Below are positions 55,721 through 64,000 of a stretch of DNA of 64,000 bases, piece after piece. The notes under the pieces are model-generated. The model had not been told where the DNA came from. It searched no databases and saw only the letters and a list, made by a program, of their open reading frames with translations. This DNA comes from Cupriavidus taiwanensis LMG 19424. Its GTDB lineage: Bacteria > Pseudomonadota > Gammaproteobacteria > Burkholderiales > Burkholderiaceae. Position numbers and translations under genes: made by a program. Each line of letters opens with the position of its first letter. The first letter of the stretch is position 1. Location: positions 3,352,912 through 3,416,911 of the forward strand of contig NC_010528.1 of the NCBI RefSeq assembly GCF_000069785.1, written 5' to 3'.

Positions 55721-56590
55721 TCAGAAATTTTCCGGTGTGGACTTGTCCGAGTCGTTTTGCAACTGACGCTGTTCGCGCTCGATCTGCTTGATGCTCTTCT
55801 CTGGCGTGGGCAGCTTTTCTGGCATGGTGCCGCCGAGATCAGCGATGGTTTGCCGCACCTTCGCGCCCACCTGAAAGTGGGTCTGGTTCGCCTGCTTCTT
55901 GCCCTGAACGTTCTCCCGTCGCAGCTTCTCTTCCGTCTGGGTTGCGCGGAACAGGTTGGCGGCCAGTTCGGTGCTGCCCATGTGGTCAAGGATCTTCTGG
56001 CTTCTTTTCAGTCCTTTGCTGACATGGATGTCCTTCGCACCCAGGCCGCCGTAGAGTCCCTTGTAGCCGTGGTCTTGGAAGACCGCATAGTCTAATGCGG
56101 TCGCGACGCCTGCTTGCTTGGCCGCTGCCGTGAGAGCCCTGTTGTGTTCAGCCATTTCTCCTCGAAGCATCAGGCGGCGCTCGTCTTCAGTGAGAGTCCT
56201 GAAACGGGCTTCATCGGCCAGCTCTTGTCGCCTGGTCTGGATCGCGAAGTACGTTTGACCGTTGGCAATCACTGGCTTGGACGGATCGCCGTTTTGCACG
56301 ATCAGGTAGCAGGCGTAGCGGGAGAGTCGGCAATCCTCAATTTCGCGGTGTGCGCCGGAGCCGATCTCCACCATTGTGAGGACGTCCTCAAAATGGTCTT
56401 CAGGCGGCTGGCCACTGTTTCGGCAAGCCTCCCTCGCACGGTCTATGACGGCAACAAAGTGGCGATACTGCGAGTACTCAAGCACGCCGGCGAGTTGCCT
56501 TGCCCGCCAGAATTCGAAACCGTGCTCGTCCTCGTGCCGGATGCTCTCGAAAGTCTTGTGATGCTGTGCAGCCACGCGTTCATCAGCCAT
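55721..56590 (-). CDS. dinD: DNA damage-inducible protein D
   Basis: 289 residues. 'TFESIRHEDEHGFEFWRARQLAGVLEYSQYRHFVAVIDRA' is the BRO-like N-terminus; 'YACYLIVQNGDPSKPVIANGQTYFAIQTRRQELAD' is the DinD/antirepressor core; 'HNRALTAAAKQAGV', 'GLYGGLGAKDIHVSKGLKRSQKILDHMGSTELAANLFRATQTEEKL' complete the family. DinD interacts with RecA. The base composition is visibly less GC-rich than its neighbours, hinting at transfer. A LexA box lies 50 bp upstream, so SOS control is expected. Confidence 0.93.
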   Translation of the reverse strand: MADERVAAQHHKTFESIRHEDEHGFEFWRARQLAGVLEYSQYRHFVAVIDRAREACRNSGQPPEDHFEDVLTMVEIGSGAHREIEDCRLSRYACYLIVQNGDPSKPVIANGQTYFAIQTRRQELADEARFRTLTEDERRLMLRGEMAEHNRALTAAAKQAGVATALDYAVFQDHGYKGLYGGLGAKDIHVSKGLKRSQKILDHMGSTELAANLFRATQTEEKLRRENVQGKKQANQTHFQVGAKVRQTIADLGGTMPEKLPTPEKSIKQIEREQRQLQNDSDKSTPENF

Positions 56591-56640
56591 TGATCGCCCC
56601 TGATACGTTGGTTCTTCCTCAGCGTTTCGGAGTCATTCTA

Positions 56641-56656
56641 CTGTATGAATATACAG
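56641..56656. promoter_or_regulatory. LexA (SOS) box of dinD
   Basis: CTGTATGAATATACAG matches the CTGT-N8-ACAG consensus with both arms perfect. On the minus strand it sits just before a TAGAAT -10-like hexamer, so LexA would cover the promoter. Ends 50 bp before the dinD start. Confidence 0.92.
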
Positions 56657-56738
56657 TGGCATAGATGAGCAGCCCTCTGCTCTGGGAAGCCCTGGGCACG
56701 GTGTCCGGCGCGCATGGCACACGGACCTGGTTACCGCC

Positions 56739-58166
56739 CTACTTCCCAATACAAAACCGCGTAAAAATCGTCCCTAGCAGATCATCGCTGGTGAACTCGC
56801 CGGTAATGCTGTTCAGGTGCTCCTGCGCCAGCCGCAGTTCTTCCGCGAACAGGTCCAGCGCCTGGGCCTGGCGCTGGCTTTGTTCGGCGGCCACGTCCAG
56901 GCGCGATTGCGCCTGCCGCAGCGCGGTCAGGTGCCGTTCGCGCGCGAGGAAGGTGCCTTCGTTGCCGGACTGCCAGCCCACCAGCCGCAGCAGTTCGCGG
57001 CGCAGCAGCTCGATGCCCGCGCCGGTGCGCGCCGAGATCCAGATCTCGGTCGGGTTGGGGCCGTTGGCGGCGACCACGTGCGGGCGGTTGCCGCCGAACA
57101 TCATCTCGCCCACCGCGGGCGCCTTGTCGATCTTGTTGACGATGCGCACGATCGGCGCGCCGGGCGGCAGCTGGCCGCTCAGCTTGTCGTCGATGGCGTC
57201 GTCGATCTCGGACAGGCCGTGGCGCAGGTAGTCGGTGGCGTCGACCAGGTGCAGCACGATGTCGGCGCGGCGAATGGCGTCCCAGGTGCGTTCGATGCCG
57301 ATGCGCTCGACTTCGTCGGCGGCTTCCTCGCGCAGGCCGGCGGTGTCGATGATATGCAGCGGGATGCCGTCGATCTGGATGGTTTCGCGCACGCGGTCGC
57401 GCGTGGTGCCGGCAATCGGCGTGACGATGGCCAGTTCCGCGCCGGCCAGCGCGTTCAGCAGCGACGACTTGCCCACGTTGGGCTGGCCCGCCAGCACCAC
57501 CGACAGCCCCTCGCGCAGCAGCGCGCCCTGGCGCGCCTGCGCCAGCACCGCGCCCAGTTCATCGCGGATGGTGGCGAGCTGGCCGCGCGCGTCGGACTGC
57601 TCCAGGAAATCGATCTCTTCCTCGGGGAAGTCCAGCGTGGCCTCGACCAGCATGCGCAGGTGGATGACCTTGTCCACCAGCTGGCGGATGGCGTTGGAGA
57701 ACTCGCCCTCCATCGAGCGCGCGGCCGAGCGCGCCGCGGCCTCGGTGCTGGCTTCGATCAGGTCGGCCACGGCCTCGGCCTGGGCCAGGTCGAGCTTGTC
57801 GTTGAGGAAGGCGCGGCGCGTGAACTCGCCGGGTTCGGCCAGGCGCAGGCCGATGCCGTCGCCGGCCTGCAGGCAGCGCGTCAGCAGCATCTGCATCACC
57901 ACCGGGCCGCCGTGGCCCTGCAGCTCCAGCACTTCCTCGCCGGTATAGGAGTTGGGCGCCGGAAAATACAGTGCCAGGCCGTGGTCGATGACCTTGCCGT
58001 TGCCGTCGAGGAATGGCAGGTAGGTGGCGTGGCGCGGCTTCAGTGCCTGGCCGCAGACGGCGCGCATCACGGGGCCGACATCGGGGCCGGACACGCGCAC
58101 CACGCCGATGCCGCCGCGGCCCGGCGCGGTGGCGATGGCGGCTATGGGAAGCTGGGGAGCAGTCAT
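56739..58166 (-). CDS. mnmE: tRNA modification GTPase MnmE (TrmE)
   Basis: 475 residues. The N-terminal folate-binding domain begins '[20 protein letters not shown]'. The inserted G domain has '[16 protein letters not shown]', '[10 protein letters not shown]', 'DTAGLRE' and 'NKIDKA'. The chain ends in 'FCIGK', the conserved terminal Cys motif. With MnmG it installs cmnm5 on U34 of several tRNAs. MTAPQLP at 58166 is the start; 13 residues upstream are unlikely. Conserved near the origin in many bacteria. Confidence 0.97.
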   Translation of the reverse strand: MTAPQLPIAAIATAPGRGGIGVVRVSGPDVGPVMRAVCGQALKPRHATYLPFLDGNGKVIDHGLALYFPAPNSYTGEEVLELQGHGGPVVMQMLLTRCLQAGDGIGLRLAEPGEFTRRAFLNDKLDLAQAEAVADLIEASTEAAARSAARSMEGEFSNAIRQLVDKVIHLRMLVEATLDFPEEEIDFLEQSDARGQLATIRDELGAVLAQARQGALLREGLSVVLAGQPNVGKSSLLNALAGAELAIVTPIAGTTRDRVRETIQIDGIPLHIIDTAGLREEAADEVERIGIERTWDAIRRADIVLHLVDATDYLRHGLSEIDDAIDDKLSGQLPPGAPIVRIVNKIDKAPAVGEMMFGGNRPHVVAANGPNPTEIWISARTGAGIELLRRELLRLVGWQSGNEGTFLARERHLTALRQAQSRLDVAAEQSQRQAQALDLFAEELRLAQEHLNSITGEFTSDDLLGTIFTRFCIGK

Positions 58167-58257
58167 GGCGGTATTGTCGCAGATCGGGTGCGGTTGGCGT
58201 GGCACGCGCCGGAACGCGCTGGAACGCTATGGCAGGCCGCCATGGCTGGCGGGCCGC

Positions 58258-59085
58258 TCAGCTGGCGCCGGGCAACGGCGGCGCGTCATCCGGCATCGCC
58301 TGCAGGTCCAGGCACTCGGCCAGCAGGCGGCGCGCGACGATGCCGTCGACCTGCCGCCCCAGCCGGGCCTGCCGCTTGACCAGCTTGCGGTGCAGGCGCG
58401 TGGTATAGCGCGCCGGCAGCACCGGCGCCAGCGCCTCGATCACGTAGCGCAGCCGCTTGCCGGCGATGCGCTGCGCGTGCACCGCGGCCGGGTCGCCATG
58501 GCGGGCGTCCCGGGCCAGTGCCCGCAGCTGCTTGCGGCCGCGCCGCACGCGCCGGCGTGCAAAGCTGGACAGGCGGGCACCGTCGCCGCGGGCGCGGGTG
58601 GCGAGTTGCGCCAGGTGGGCCAGGTCGCGATGCAGCGCGGGCAGTGGCCAGTCGCGGTAAGCGGCCAGTGTCGCCAGCATCGCTTCGCGCGCCGCGTCGC
58701 GCCGCTGCCGGGCGGTGTCGGCGATGGCGGCCAGGATCGTGTCTTCCGGCTCCAGTTCTCGGGCCGGGCCGATGGTTTCGGCCAGGAACACATCCCAGTC
58801 GCGCACCGTGCTGGTGGCGCGGGCCAGCGTGCGCAGGTCGCGCTTCCAGCGGTCGCGCTCCTGTCGCGGCAGGGCCGGGCCCATGGCCCACACCACCGCG
58901 CGCGCCTGGCGCAGGGCGATGCGCAGCTGGTGCAGGTCTTCCGGGTCGTCGCGGTGCTGCAGCGGGTCCAGGCACGCGTCGATGCGCGCCAGGCTGGCTT
59001 GCGCCAGCGCGGCAAAGGCTGCAGCGGGCCGCGTCTTGCGGCGCAGCTTGGGAGAATGGGCGTCGGCGTTCATGGCGGACTGCAT
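58258..59085 (-). CDS. CHAD domain-containing protein
   Basis: 275 residues with the conserved-histidine alpha-helical (CHAD) pattern: 'DPEDLHQLRIALRQARAVVWAM', 'RDLRTLARATSTVRDWDVFLAE', 'VHAQRIAGKRLRYVIEAL'. Very rich in Arg and His, fitting the known binding of CHAD proteins to polyphosphate granules. No CYTH domain is fused. ATG at 59085 or 59073 (MNADAHS) are both possible; neither has a strong ribosome site. Its 5' end overlaps the broken thioesterase. Confidence 0.87.
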   Translation of the reverse strand: MQSAMNADAHSPKLRRKTRPAAAFAALAQASLARIDACLDPLQHRDDPEDLHQLRIALRQARAVVWAMGPALPRQERDRWKRDLRTLARATSTVRDWDVFLAETIGPARELEPEDTILAAIADTARQRRDAAREAMLATLAAYRDWPLPALHRDLAHLAQLATRARGDGARLSSFARRRVRRGRKQLRALARDARHGDPAAVHAQRIAGKRLRYVIEALAPVLPARYTTRLHRKLVKRQARLGRQVDGIVARRLLAECLDLQAMPDDAPPLPGAS

Positions 59086-59586
59086 GCGGTCAGGCGCGCA
59101 CGCGGGACGCAGATGCCTTCAGTGTAGGCGACAGCACGCGCCTGGGCAGGATGCGGCGCCAGCGCCGCTTTGGCGGTTGACACGCCCCGTCCTTCAGGCT
59201 GGAATGCCCAGATTCGCCAGAACACGTCGGCCTCGACCACGATGATGGAGCGGCCGGACTTGAGCACGTCGGCGCGGCAGCGCAGCCGTTCGCTGCGCAC
59301 GGCCCGCAGCAGGTTGATCTTGAACTCGGCGGTGACCACGTGCTGGCCGGCTTCCAGGATGGTGGAGGCGGCCGCGCCGGCGGTGTGGTCCGCCATGGTG
59401 GCCTGCACGCCCGCGTGGACGATGCCGCCGTGCTGGAGGTGGCGTGCCGTGATGGCCAGCGTGGACTCGCACCAGCCGGGGCCCGCAGTCGGCCAGCGCG
59501 ATGCCGACGTCGCTGACGAAGGCGGCCTGGCGGAAGCCAGCCTCGATGGTGTCGCGCAGCAGCAGCCGTTCCTGTTCGGTGGTCAT
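59070..59586 (-). pseudogene. PaaI-type thioesterase broken by a +1 frameshift
   Basis: The first 40 residues 'MTTEQERLLLRDTIEAGFRQ...DVGIALADCGP' stay in one frame from ATG 59586 (AGGAAA upstream). The homologous continuation 'GWCESTLAITARHLQHGGIVHAGVQATMADHTAG...VVTAEFKINLLRAV' is in another frame. The break falls in a GGGCCCCGG run near 59475-59485, where one extra base restores continuity if removed. All hotdog core motifs are intact on either side, so this is a recent mutation or a sequencing error in a G/C run. Its 3' end overlaps the CHAD gene start by 16 bases. Confidence 0.82.
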
Positions 59587-59722
59587 GGCGGTTTCCTCGT
59601 GGGTCAGGGCCTGCCGACGTCCACGGCGAATCCGTGCTGGTCAGCCGGCTCAACGCCACCATGAGCGTGCTGGACCTGGCCTGAGACCTGCCCGCTCCAA
59701 CCAACGACAAAGGAAGCCACCC

Positions 59723-60109
59723 ATGATCGACCACACCGGCGTCAGCGTCAGCGACTACGAGAAAAGCCGCGCCTTCTACCAGGCCGCGCTGGGCGCCATC
59801 GGCTACGTGCTGGACAAGGAATTCCCGGCCAGCGTCACCGGCAGCACCGATGTGGCCGGCTTCGGCACGCCCGGCCATCCCGATTTCTGGATCCACCGCG
59901 GCACGCCCAACCAGCCGCCGGTGCACGTGGCGTTCCGCGTCGACAGCCGCGCGACCGTCGATGCGTTCCATCGCGCGGCACTGGCCGCGGGCGGGCGCGA
60001 CAACGGCGCACCGGGCGTGCGCGCGCACTACCACCCCGACTACTACGGCGCCTTCGTGCTGGACCCGGACGGCCACAACATCGAGGCGGTCTGCCACAAG
60101 CCGGCGTAA
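59723..60109 (+). CDS. VOC (glyoxalase/dioxygenase-fold) family protein
   Basis: 128 residues. 'MIDHTGVSVSDYEKSRAFYQAALGAIGY' (metal-binding His 4), 'VHVAFRVDSRATVDAFHRAAL' (His) and 'YHPDYYGAFVLDPDGHNIEAVCH' (Glu) are the standard vicinal-oxygen-chelate positions. AAAGGA precedes the ATG. Possible glyoxalase, bleomycin-type resistance or isomerase activity; undetermined. Convergent with tam, separated by 7 bp. Confidence 0.88.
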   Translation: MIDHTGVSVSDYEKSRAFYQAALGAIGYVLDKEFPASVTGSTDVAGFGTPGHPDFWIHRGTPNQPPVHVAFRVDSRATVDAFHRAALAAGGRDNGAPGVRAHYHPDYYGAFVLDPDGHNIEAVCHKPA

Positions 60110-60116
60110 GGGATCC

Positions 60117-60887
60117 TCAGCGCGTCGCGACGATAAACAGGCGCGGAAACGGCAGCAGCACCGAGCCGTCCGGCAGCGCCGGGTACGCGTTGGCAATCTC
60201 GGTCTGGTAGCGCGCCAGGTAGGCGGCACGCTCGGCCTCGTCCAGCGGTTGCAGGAACGGGCGCAGGCCGCTGCCCTTGAACCACTCCACCACCGCGGCC
60301 GCGCCGCCGGCCAGCGGATGGTGGTAGGTGGTCAGCCATACATCCACGCGCTGGCACAGCGGGCGCAGCAACTCGTAGTACCAGCGCGCCGGCGCGCGTT
60401 CGGCGCGGGCCTTGCTGGCGCCGGCCAGCTTGTCGGCCCAAGGGCCTTCGGCCGCCACCCGGCGCATCAGCTGGTGCGCGGGTTCTTCCAGGTTGTCCGG
60501 CATCTGCACGGCCAGCGTGCCGCCCTGGGAAAGCTTCGCGACCAGTTCGGGAAACAAGCGGCCGTGGTCGGGCAGCCATTGCAGCACCGCGTTGGCGAGG
60601 ATCACGTCGTACGGGCCGGCCTCGTCCCAGGCGCCGATATCGGCCACGCGGAACTGCACGTCGGGCAGGCGCTTGCGCGCGGCGTCGATCATGTCCTGCG
60701 AGCTGTCCAGCCCGGTCACCGAGGCGCCGGCATAGCGCGCCATCAGCACCTCGGTGGAGTTGCCGGGACCGCAGCCGATATCGACCGCGTTGCGCGCGAT
60801 CTCGTTGGGAATGGCAGCCACCAGGTCACGGACCGGGCGGGTGCGTTCGTCCTCGAAGGCGACGTATTGGTGGGCGGACCAGCTCAT
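60117..60887 (-). CDS. tam: Trans-aconitate 2-methyltransferase
   Basis: 256 residues. It begins 'MSWSAHQYVAFEDERTRPVRDLVAAIP', a Tam hallmark. The SAM motif is 'AVDIGCGPGNSTEVL' and 'DVILANAVLQWLPDH' is motif II. The enzyme methylates trans-aconitate, a spontaneous by-product that inhibits the citric acid cycle. AGGAGA precedes the ATG at 60887; twelve residues upstream are not needed. Confidence 0.95.
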   Translation of the reverse strand: MSWSAHQYVAFEDERTRPVRDLVAAIPNEIARNAVDIGCGPGNSTEVLMARYAGASVTGLDSSQDMIDAARKRLPDVQFRVADIGAWDEAGPYDVILANAVLQWLPDHGRLFPELVAKLSQGGTLAVQMPDNLEEPAHQLMRRVAAEGPWADKLAGASKARAERAPARWYYELLRPLCQRVDVWLTTYHHPLAGGAAAVVEWFKGSGLRPFLQPLDEAERAAYLARYQTEIANAYPALPDGSVLLPFPRLFIVATR

Positions 60888-60958
60888 GGGAGTCTCCTGA
60901 CGGTAAGGGCAGGCCAGTAGCATACGCCTGCCGAAGCCAACACCGCTTGAACCAGGCT

Positions 60959-61080
60959 CCCCTCGCCCGCTTGCGGGAGAGGGGTGGGGGAGAGGGCCGG
61001 AGTGTCCACGAAGTTAAAGCGCGTCGGTATGCCCGCGCCTGCCCTCTCCCCCGGCCCTTCTCCCGCAAGCGGGAGAGGGG
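60959..61080. repeat. Pair of inverted REP-like elements (BIME-like)
   Basis: Element 1 stem at 60959-60984 (CCCCTCGCCCGC-TT-GCGGGAGAGGGG), element 2 stem at 61055-61080 in opposite orientation (CCCTTCTCCCGC-AA-GCGGGAGAGGGG). The tails GGGGGAGAGGGCC and TCCACGAAGT lie between them, as in the copies at 14.7 and 22.8 kb. Sits between tam and yidC. Confidence 0.8.
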
Positions 61081-61131
61081 AGCAAACCGTCGGGATCGCG
61101 AAAGCCCTCAGCCCTCAGCCTCAGCAAAGAC

Positions 61132-61159
61132 AAAAAGCCCGGCATCTCTGCCGGGCTTT
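61132..61159 (-). terminator. Rho-independent terminator of the rpmH-rnpA-yidD-yidC operon
   Basis: AAAGCCCGGCA-TCTC-TGCCGGGCTTT is a perfect 11-bp stem with an extra A-run on its plus-strand left, giving a U-tract on the minus strand, 24 bp past the yidC stop. Confidence 0.92.
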
Positions 61160-61183
61160 CCATCACCGCATCTTGCAACAGCT

Positions 61184-62863
61184 TCAGCTCTTGGCCACCA
61201 CGGCCGCCTTGCCCTTGCCCAGCATCCGGTTGATCTGCCACTGCTGCGCGATCGACAGGATGTTGTTCACCACCCAGTACAGCACCAGGCCGGCCGGGAA
61301 GAAGAAGAACATCACCGAGAACACCAGCGGCATGATCATCATCACCTTGGCCTGCACCGGATCCGGCGGGGTCGGGTTCAGCTTGGTCTGCACGAACATC
61401 GACACGGCCATCACGATCGGCAGGATGTAGAACGGATCCGGCACCGACAGGTCATGGATCCAGCCCAGCCACGGCGCGCCGCGCATTTCCACTGACGACA
61501 GCAGCACCCAGTACAGCGCAATGAACACCGGGATCTGGATCACGATGGGCAGGCAGCCGCCGAGCGGATTGACCTTCTCGGTGCGGTACAGCGCCATCAT
61601 CTCCTGGTTCATCTTCTGCGGGTCGTTCTTGTAGCGCTCGCGGATCGACGTCATGCGCGGCTGCAGGTCCTTCATCTTGCCCATGGACTTGTAGCTCGCC
61701 GCCGACAGCGGGAAGAACACCAGCTTGATCAGCACCGTCAGCGCGATGATCGACCAGCCCCAGTTGCCCAGGAAGCCATGCAGCTTCTCCAGCAGCCAGA
61801 ACAGCGGCTTGGCCAGGATGGTCAGCCAGCCGTAGTCCTTCACCAGCTCCAGGCCCGGGGCGATCTTCTCGAGCATGTGCTCTTCCTGCGGACCGGCGAA
61901 CAGGCGTGCATCGGTGCTGACCGTGGCGCCCGGGGCCAGTTCGCCCAGCGGCTGCTGGATGCCCACGCGGTACAGGTTCGGATCGATCTGCTGGACGTAG
62001 AAGCTGTGCTCCTTGCCGGTCTGCGGGATCCAGGCCGAGGCAAAGTAGTGCTGCACCATCGCCACCCAGCCATTGTTGGCAGCGGCCGGCACGGTGGCCT
62101 TGCCCTTGGCGATGTCTTCGAAGCTGAGCTTGTGGTACTTGTCGGCGTCGGTATAGATCGCCGGGCCGGTGAAGGTGCTGTAGAACTGCGACTGCTCGAC
62201 CTTGCTGCCATCGCGCGCCAGTTCCAGGTACAGCGTCGGCGAGACCGGCGCGGTGCCCGCGTTGGTCACGTCGAACTTGCTGTCGACCACGTAGCTGCCC
62301 TTGCGGAAGGTGTAGGTCTTGACCAGCTTCACGCCGTTCTTCTCGCCGGTCAGCACCACCTGCACCTGTTCGGCGCCGTCCAGCGCGCGCGGGCCCGGGG
62401 CCGCGGTGAACACCGTGGTGTGGTTGGGCAGGTCGCCGCCGATCAGGCCCGAGCGCGCCATGTAGGTGCGCACGTTGTCGCGCTCGAACAGCACCACCGG
62501 CTTGCCGTCCTTCTCATGCTCCTTGAGCAGCTCCAGGCGCGACACGATGCCGCCGGCGGTGTCGATCTCGGCGCGCACCGTGTCGGTGGTCACCACGATC
62601 TTCTCGCCGGTGGGCTGGGCCGCGGCCTGCGGCGCGGCGCCAGCGGCCGGGGCGGCCGAGGTGCCGGTAGCGGGCTGGACGTTGGCCTTGGGCACGTCGC
62701 CCTGCGCGGCAGCGCCGCTGGCGGCCGGCGCCGAAGCGGCCTGCTGCTGCGTCGTGCTCGGGAAGAACATCGACGCATGGCCGTTGGCGCGCTGCCAGTT
62801 GTCGTAGAGCAGCACGAGGGACATCGAGAAGATGACCCAGAGGATGGTGCGTTTGATATCCAT
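61184..62863 (-). CDS. yidC: Membrane protein insertase YidC
   Basis: 559 residues, the long Gram-negative form. TM1 is '[23 protein letters not shown]'; an Ala/Pro linker is followed by the large periplasmic domain (about 80-345) and the insertase core ('[39 protein letters not shown]' with the conserved groove Arg, and '[20 protein letters not shown]'). The C-terminal tail is basic. It inserts proteins into the inner membrane alone or with SecYEG. Part of the conserved origin-side operon. Confidence 0.98.
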   Translation of the reverse strand: MDIKRTILWVIFSMSLVLLYDNWQRANGHASMFFPSTTQQQAASAPAASGAAAQGDVPKANVQPATGTSAAPAAGAAPQAAAQPTGEKIVVTTDTVRAEIDTAGGIVSRLELLKEHEKDGKPVVLFERDNVRTYMARSGLIGGDLPNHTTVFTAAPGPRALDGAEQVQVVLTGEKNGVKLVKTYTFRKGSYVVDSKFDVTNAGTAPVSPTLYLELARDGSKVEQSQFYSTFTGPAIYTDADKYHKLSFEDIAKGKATVPAAANNGWVAMVQHYFASAWIPQTGKEHSFYVQQIDPNLYRVGIQQPLGELAPGATVSTDARLFAGPQEEHMLEKIAPGLELVKDYGWLTILAKPLFWLLEKLHGFLGNWGWSIIALTVLIKLVFFPLSAASYKSMGKMKDLQPRMTSIRERYKNDPQKMNQEMMALYRTEKVNPLGGCLPIVIQIPVFIALYWVLLSSVEMRGAPWLGWIHDLSVPDPFYILPIVMAVSMFVQTKLNPTPPDPVQAKVMMIMPLVFSVMFFFFPAGLVLYWVVNNILSIAQQWQINRMLGKGKAAVVAKS

Positions 62864-62884
62864 GTCTGGCTGTGGTCGGAAAAA

Positions 62885-63166
62885 TCAGGGTCTGGGCAGA
62901 CGGATTGCCACGGGCGCATGGCCTGTGGCGGCATGGACTGGCGTGTCTGCTTCCGTGCCCGGCACGGGATCATACCCGCCTTGGGCGAAAGGATGGCAGC
63001 GGCACAGCCGGCAGGCGGCCATCCAGCTGCCGCGCGCGGCGCCATGATGGACGATGGCGTCGCGGGCGTAGTCGGAACAGGTCGGCAGGAAGCGGCACTG
63101 CGAGCCCAGGTAAGGGCTGAGGGCGATCTTGTAGACGCGCAGCAGGGCTAGCAGGATTCGCTTCAT
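62885..63166 (-). CDS. yidD: Membrane protein insertion efficiency factor YidD
   Basis: 93 residues. '[38 protein letters not shown]' carries the family's Cys pair and amphipathic N-terminus; '[18 protein letters not shown]' is the second conserved block. It assists YidC. Ten bp separate it from rnpA and 21 bp from yidC. Confidence 0.97.
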   Translation of the reverse strand: MKRILLALLRVYKIALSPYLGSQCRFLPTCSDYARDAIVHHGAARGSWMAACRLCRCHPFAQGGYDPVPGTEADTPVHAATGHAPVAIRLPRP

Positions 63167-63176
63167 GGCGGGGCGG

Positions 63177-63692
63177 TCAGGCTGGCTGGCCTGGTGGCTG
63201 GCTTTGCGAGGGGCTCGCCGCTGGCGCCGCGGTGGGCGGCGCCGGGGGCGAGGCAGGCGGCGCGGGTGGCGGCAGTGGTTTTGCCGCTACGTCGAGCAGG
63301 CTGGCGATTTCCGCCGCGCATGCCCTTCGGACCGCCGCGCGCGTTGCAAATTCCGCGCGCGGAAACTTCGCTTGCAGACGCAGCAGCACGTCGCGGCCCC
63401 CCAGTTGGTCGCGGCGCTGGCGGAACAGCTCGCGCGCCATGCGCTTCACCAGGTTGCGCTCGGCGGCGCGCGGCGCGAACTTCTTGCCCACCACCACGCC
63501 CAGCCGGCCTTCCGGCCGGTCGTTCGGGCGTACATAGAGCACGAAGTGGGTGCTGCGCCGCCGGGGCCGCAAAGCAAAAACGGATGAAAACTCATCCGTC
63601 TTTGTCAGCCTCGCGGCTTTGGGAAAGGCAAAGGTAGACACGCCTGGCAAAGCTAGCGGGAACACTGCACCCTGCGGCAAGCTACCGGCCAT
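63177..63692 (-). CDS. rnpA: Ribonuclease P protein component
   Basis: About 171 residues. '[29 protein letters not shown]' and the RNR motif region '[31 protein letters not shown]' identify RnpA, the protein helper of the RNase P ribozyme that matures tRNA 5' ends. The start is uncertain: ATG 63692 gives a 25-residue lead; GTG at 63641 lies nearer the family start. A Pro/Ala/Ser tail of about 40 residues follows the fold, unusual for RnpA (normally 110-140). Confidence 0.93.
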   Translation of the reverse strand: MAGSLPQGAVFPLALPGVSTFAFPKAARLTKTDEFSSVFALRPRRRSTHFVLYVRPNDRPEGRLGVVVGKKFAPRAAERNLVKRMARELFRQRRDQLGGRDVLLRLQAKFPRAEFATRAAVRRACAAEIASLLDVAAKPLPPPAPPASPPAPPTAAPAASPSQSQPPGQPA

Positions 63693-63753
63693 CCGGACAG
63701 CGAGGCGGTTGGCCTGGACCGCGTTGCCGCGGTCCGGACCGGTCGCCCGGCCC

Positions 63754-63888
63754 TTAGATTGCCAGGCGCTTGCGGCCCTTGGCGCGGCGAGCGTTGATGA
63801 CGGCACGGCCGCCGCGGGTCTTCATGCGCACGCGGAAACCGTGGGTACGCTTGCGGCGGGTAACGGAAGGTTGGTAGGTACGTTTCAT
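63754..63888 (-). CDS. rpmH: 50S ribosomal protein L34
   Basis: 44 residues, a textbook L34: '[18 protein letters not shown]', '[18 protein letters not shown]'. First gene of the minus-strand operon rpmH-rnpA-yidD-yidC. Its position marks the origin-proximal end; dnaA is expected on the other strand just past the window. Confidence 0.98.
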   Translation of the reverse strand: MKRTYQPSVTRRKRTHGFRVRMKTRGGRAVINARRAKGRKRLAI

Positions 63889-64000
63889 GTTGCACTCTCT
63901 GGTTGATCTTGGCTCGCCCGACTCCGGCCGGTGCCGGGGTGCCGTGGCCGCCGCGTATGGTTCGCATGGGGTTGCCGCTTGCGAGGGAACTGCAGCGGCG
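63889..64000. promoter_or_regulatory. Upstream region of rpmH (start of the rpmH-dnaA gap)
   Basis: The 112 bases to the window edge must contain the rpmH promoter. I see no perfect DnaA box in this part; the origin, if here, lies beyond the edge. Confidence 0.5.

Noticed and set aside
59600..59685. Short reading 'DVHGESVLVSRLNATMSVLDLA' ending in TGA, upstream of the VOC gene
   Set aside because: Looks protein-like but too short and without a start or recognisable family; could be a gene remnant but I cannot support it.
63889..64000. Origin of replication within the window
   Set aside because: No DnaA boxes are visible in this part; the origin is expected beyond the right edge.

Overview
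The window is GC-rich DNA (about two thirds G+C) from a beta-proteobacterium of the Cupriavidus/Ralstonia group. This rests on protein style, the abundance of Bug/TctC binding proteins, tctDE regulation and repeat types; the genus is an inference. The right end carries mnmE - yidC - yidD - rnpA - rpmH on the minus strand, the classic block beside dnaA/oriC, so the window probably abuts the replication origin of the main chromosome, with dnaA just beyond the right edge.

Layout. 1-8.2 kb: a left-truncated cstA, divergent from a Cache-domain sensor kinase/NarL-type regulator pair, then pckG, a D-2-hydroxyacid dehydrogenase and an MFS exporter. 8.2-9.0 kb: an evenly spaced array of six DnaA-box-like 9-mers in front of a MOSC protein. 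9.2-14.6 kb: an MdtA/MdtB-type RND efflux pair followed by a ChaN-like lipoprotein. 15.1-22.4 kb: tctCBA, an AbrB-type membrane protein, a hotdog thioesterase, a patatin and a glutathione-reductase-like enzyme. 22.9-24.3 kb: an intact IS256-family element with inverted repeats and an 8-bp target duplication. 24.3-27.9 kb: tctDE-type two-component genes and a divergent periplasmic binding protein. 27.9-35.3 kb: acrR and a complete AcrAB-OprM-type tripartite pump with a recognisable operator and a strong terminator.

35.4-50.7 kb is the most interesting stretch. One arm (minus strand) encodes an OmpW/AlkL-like porin, two paralogous lipoproteins, a DUF1571-like protein, a TetR regulator, a GMC oxidoreductase with the Cys pattern of long-chain alcohol oxidases, and a Tat-signal partner. 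The other arm (plus strand) encodes an AraC regulator, a Baeyer-Villiger-type monooxygenase, an SDR, an alpha/beta hydrolase, a four-helix protein with a complete E...ExxH...E...ExxH di-iron ligand set, and a rubredoxin overlapping it by four bases. A MerR regulator closes the arm. I infer a system for uptake and stepwise oxidation of a hydrophobic alkyl, ketone or alcohol compound.

50.8-54 kb: LysR - Bug binding protein - succinylglutamate desuccinylase/aspartoacylase-like hydrolase, with a palindromic LysR-type site. 54-55.6 kb: three small envelope proteins. 55.7-56.7 kb: an SOS-controlled dinD with an excellent LexA box. 56.7-63.9 kb: mnmE, a CHAD protein, a frameshifted thioesterase, a VOC protein, tam, and the origin-proximal yidC-yidD-rnpA-rpmH block. 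A family of CCCCTCTCCCGC-type palindromic repeats is scattered through the intergenic regions. I saw no tRNA, rRNA or CRISPR array.
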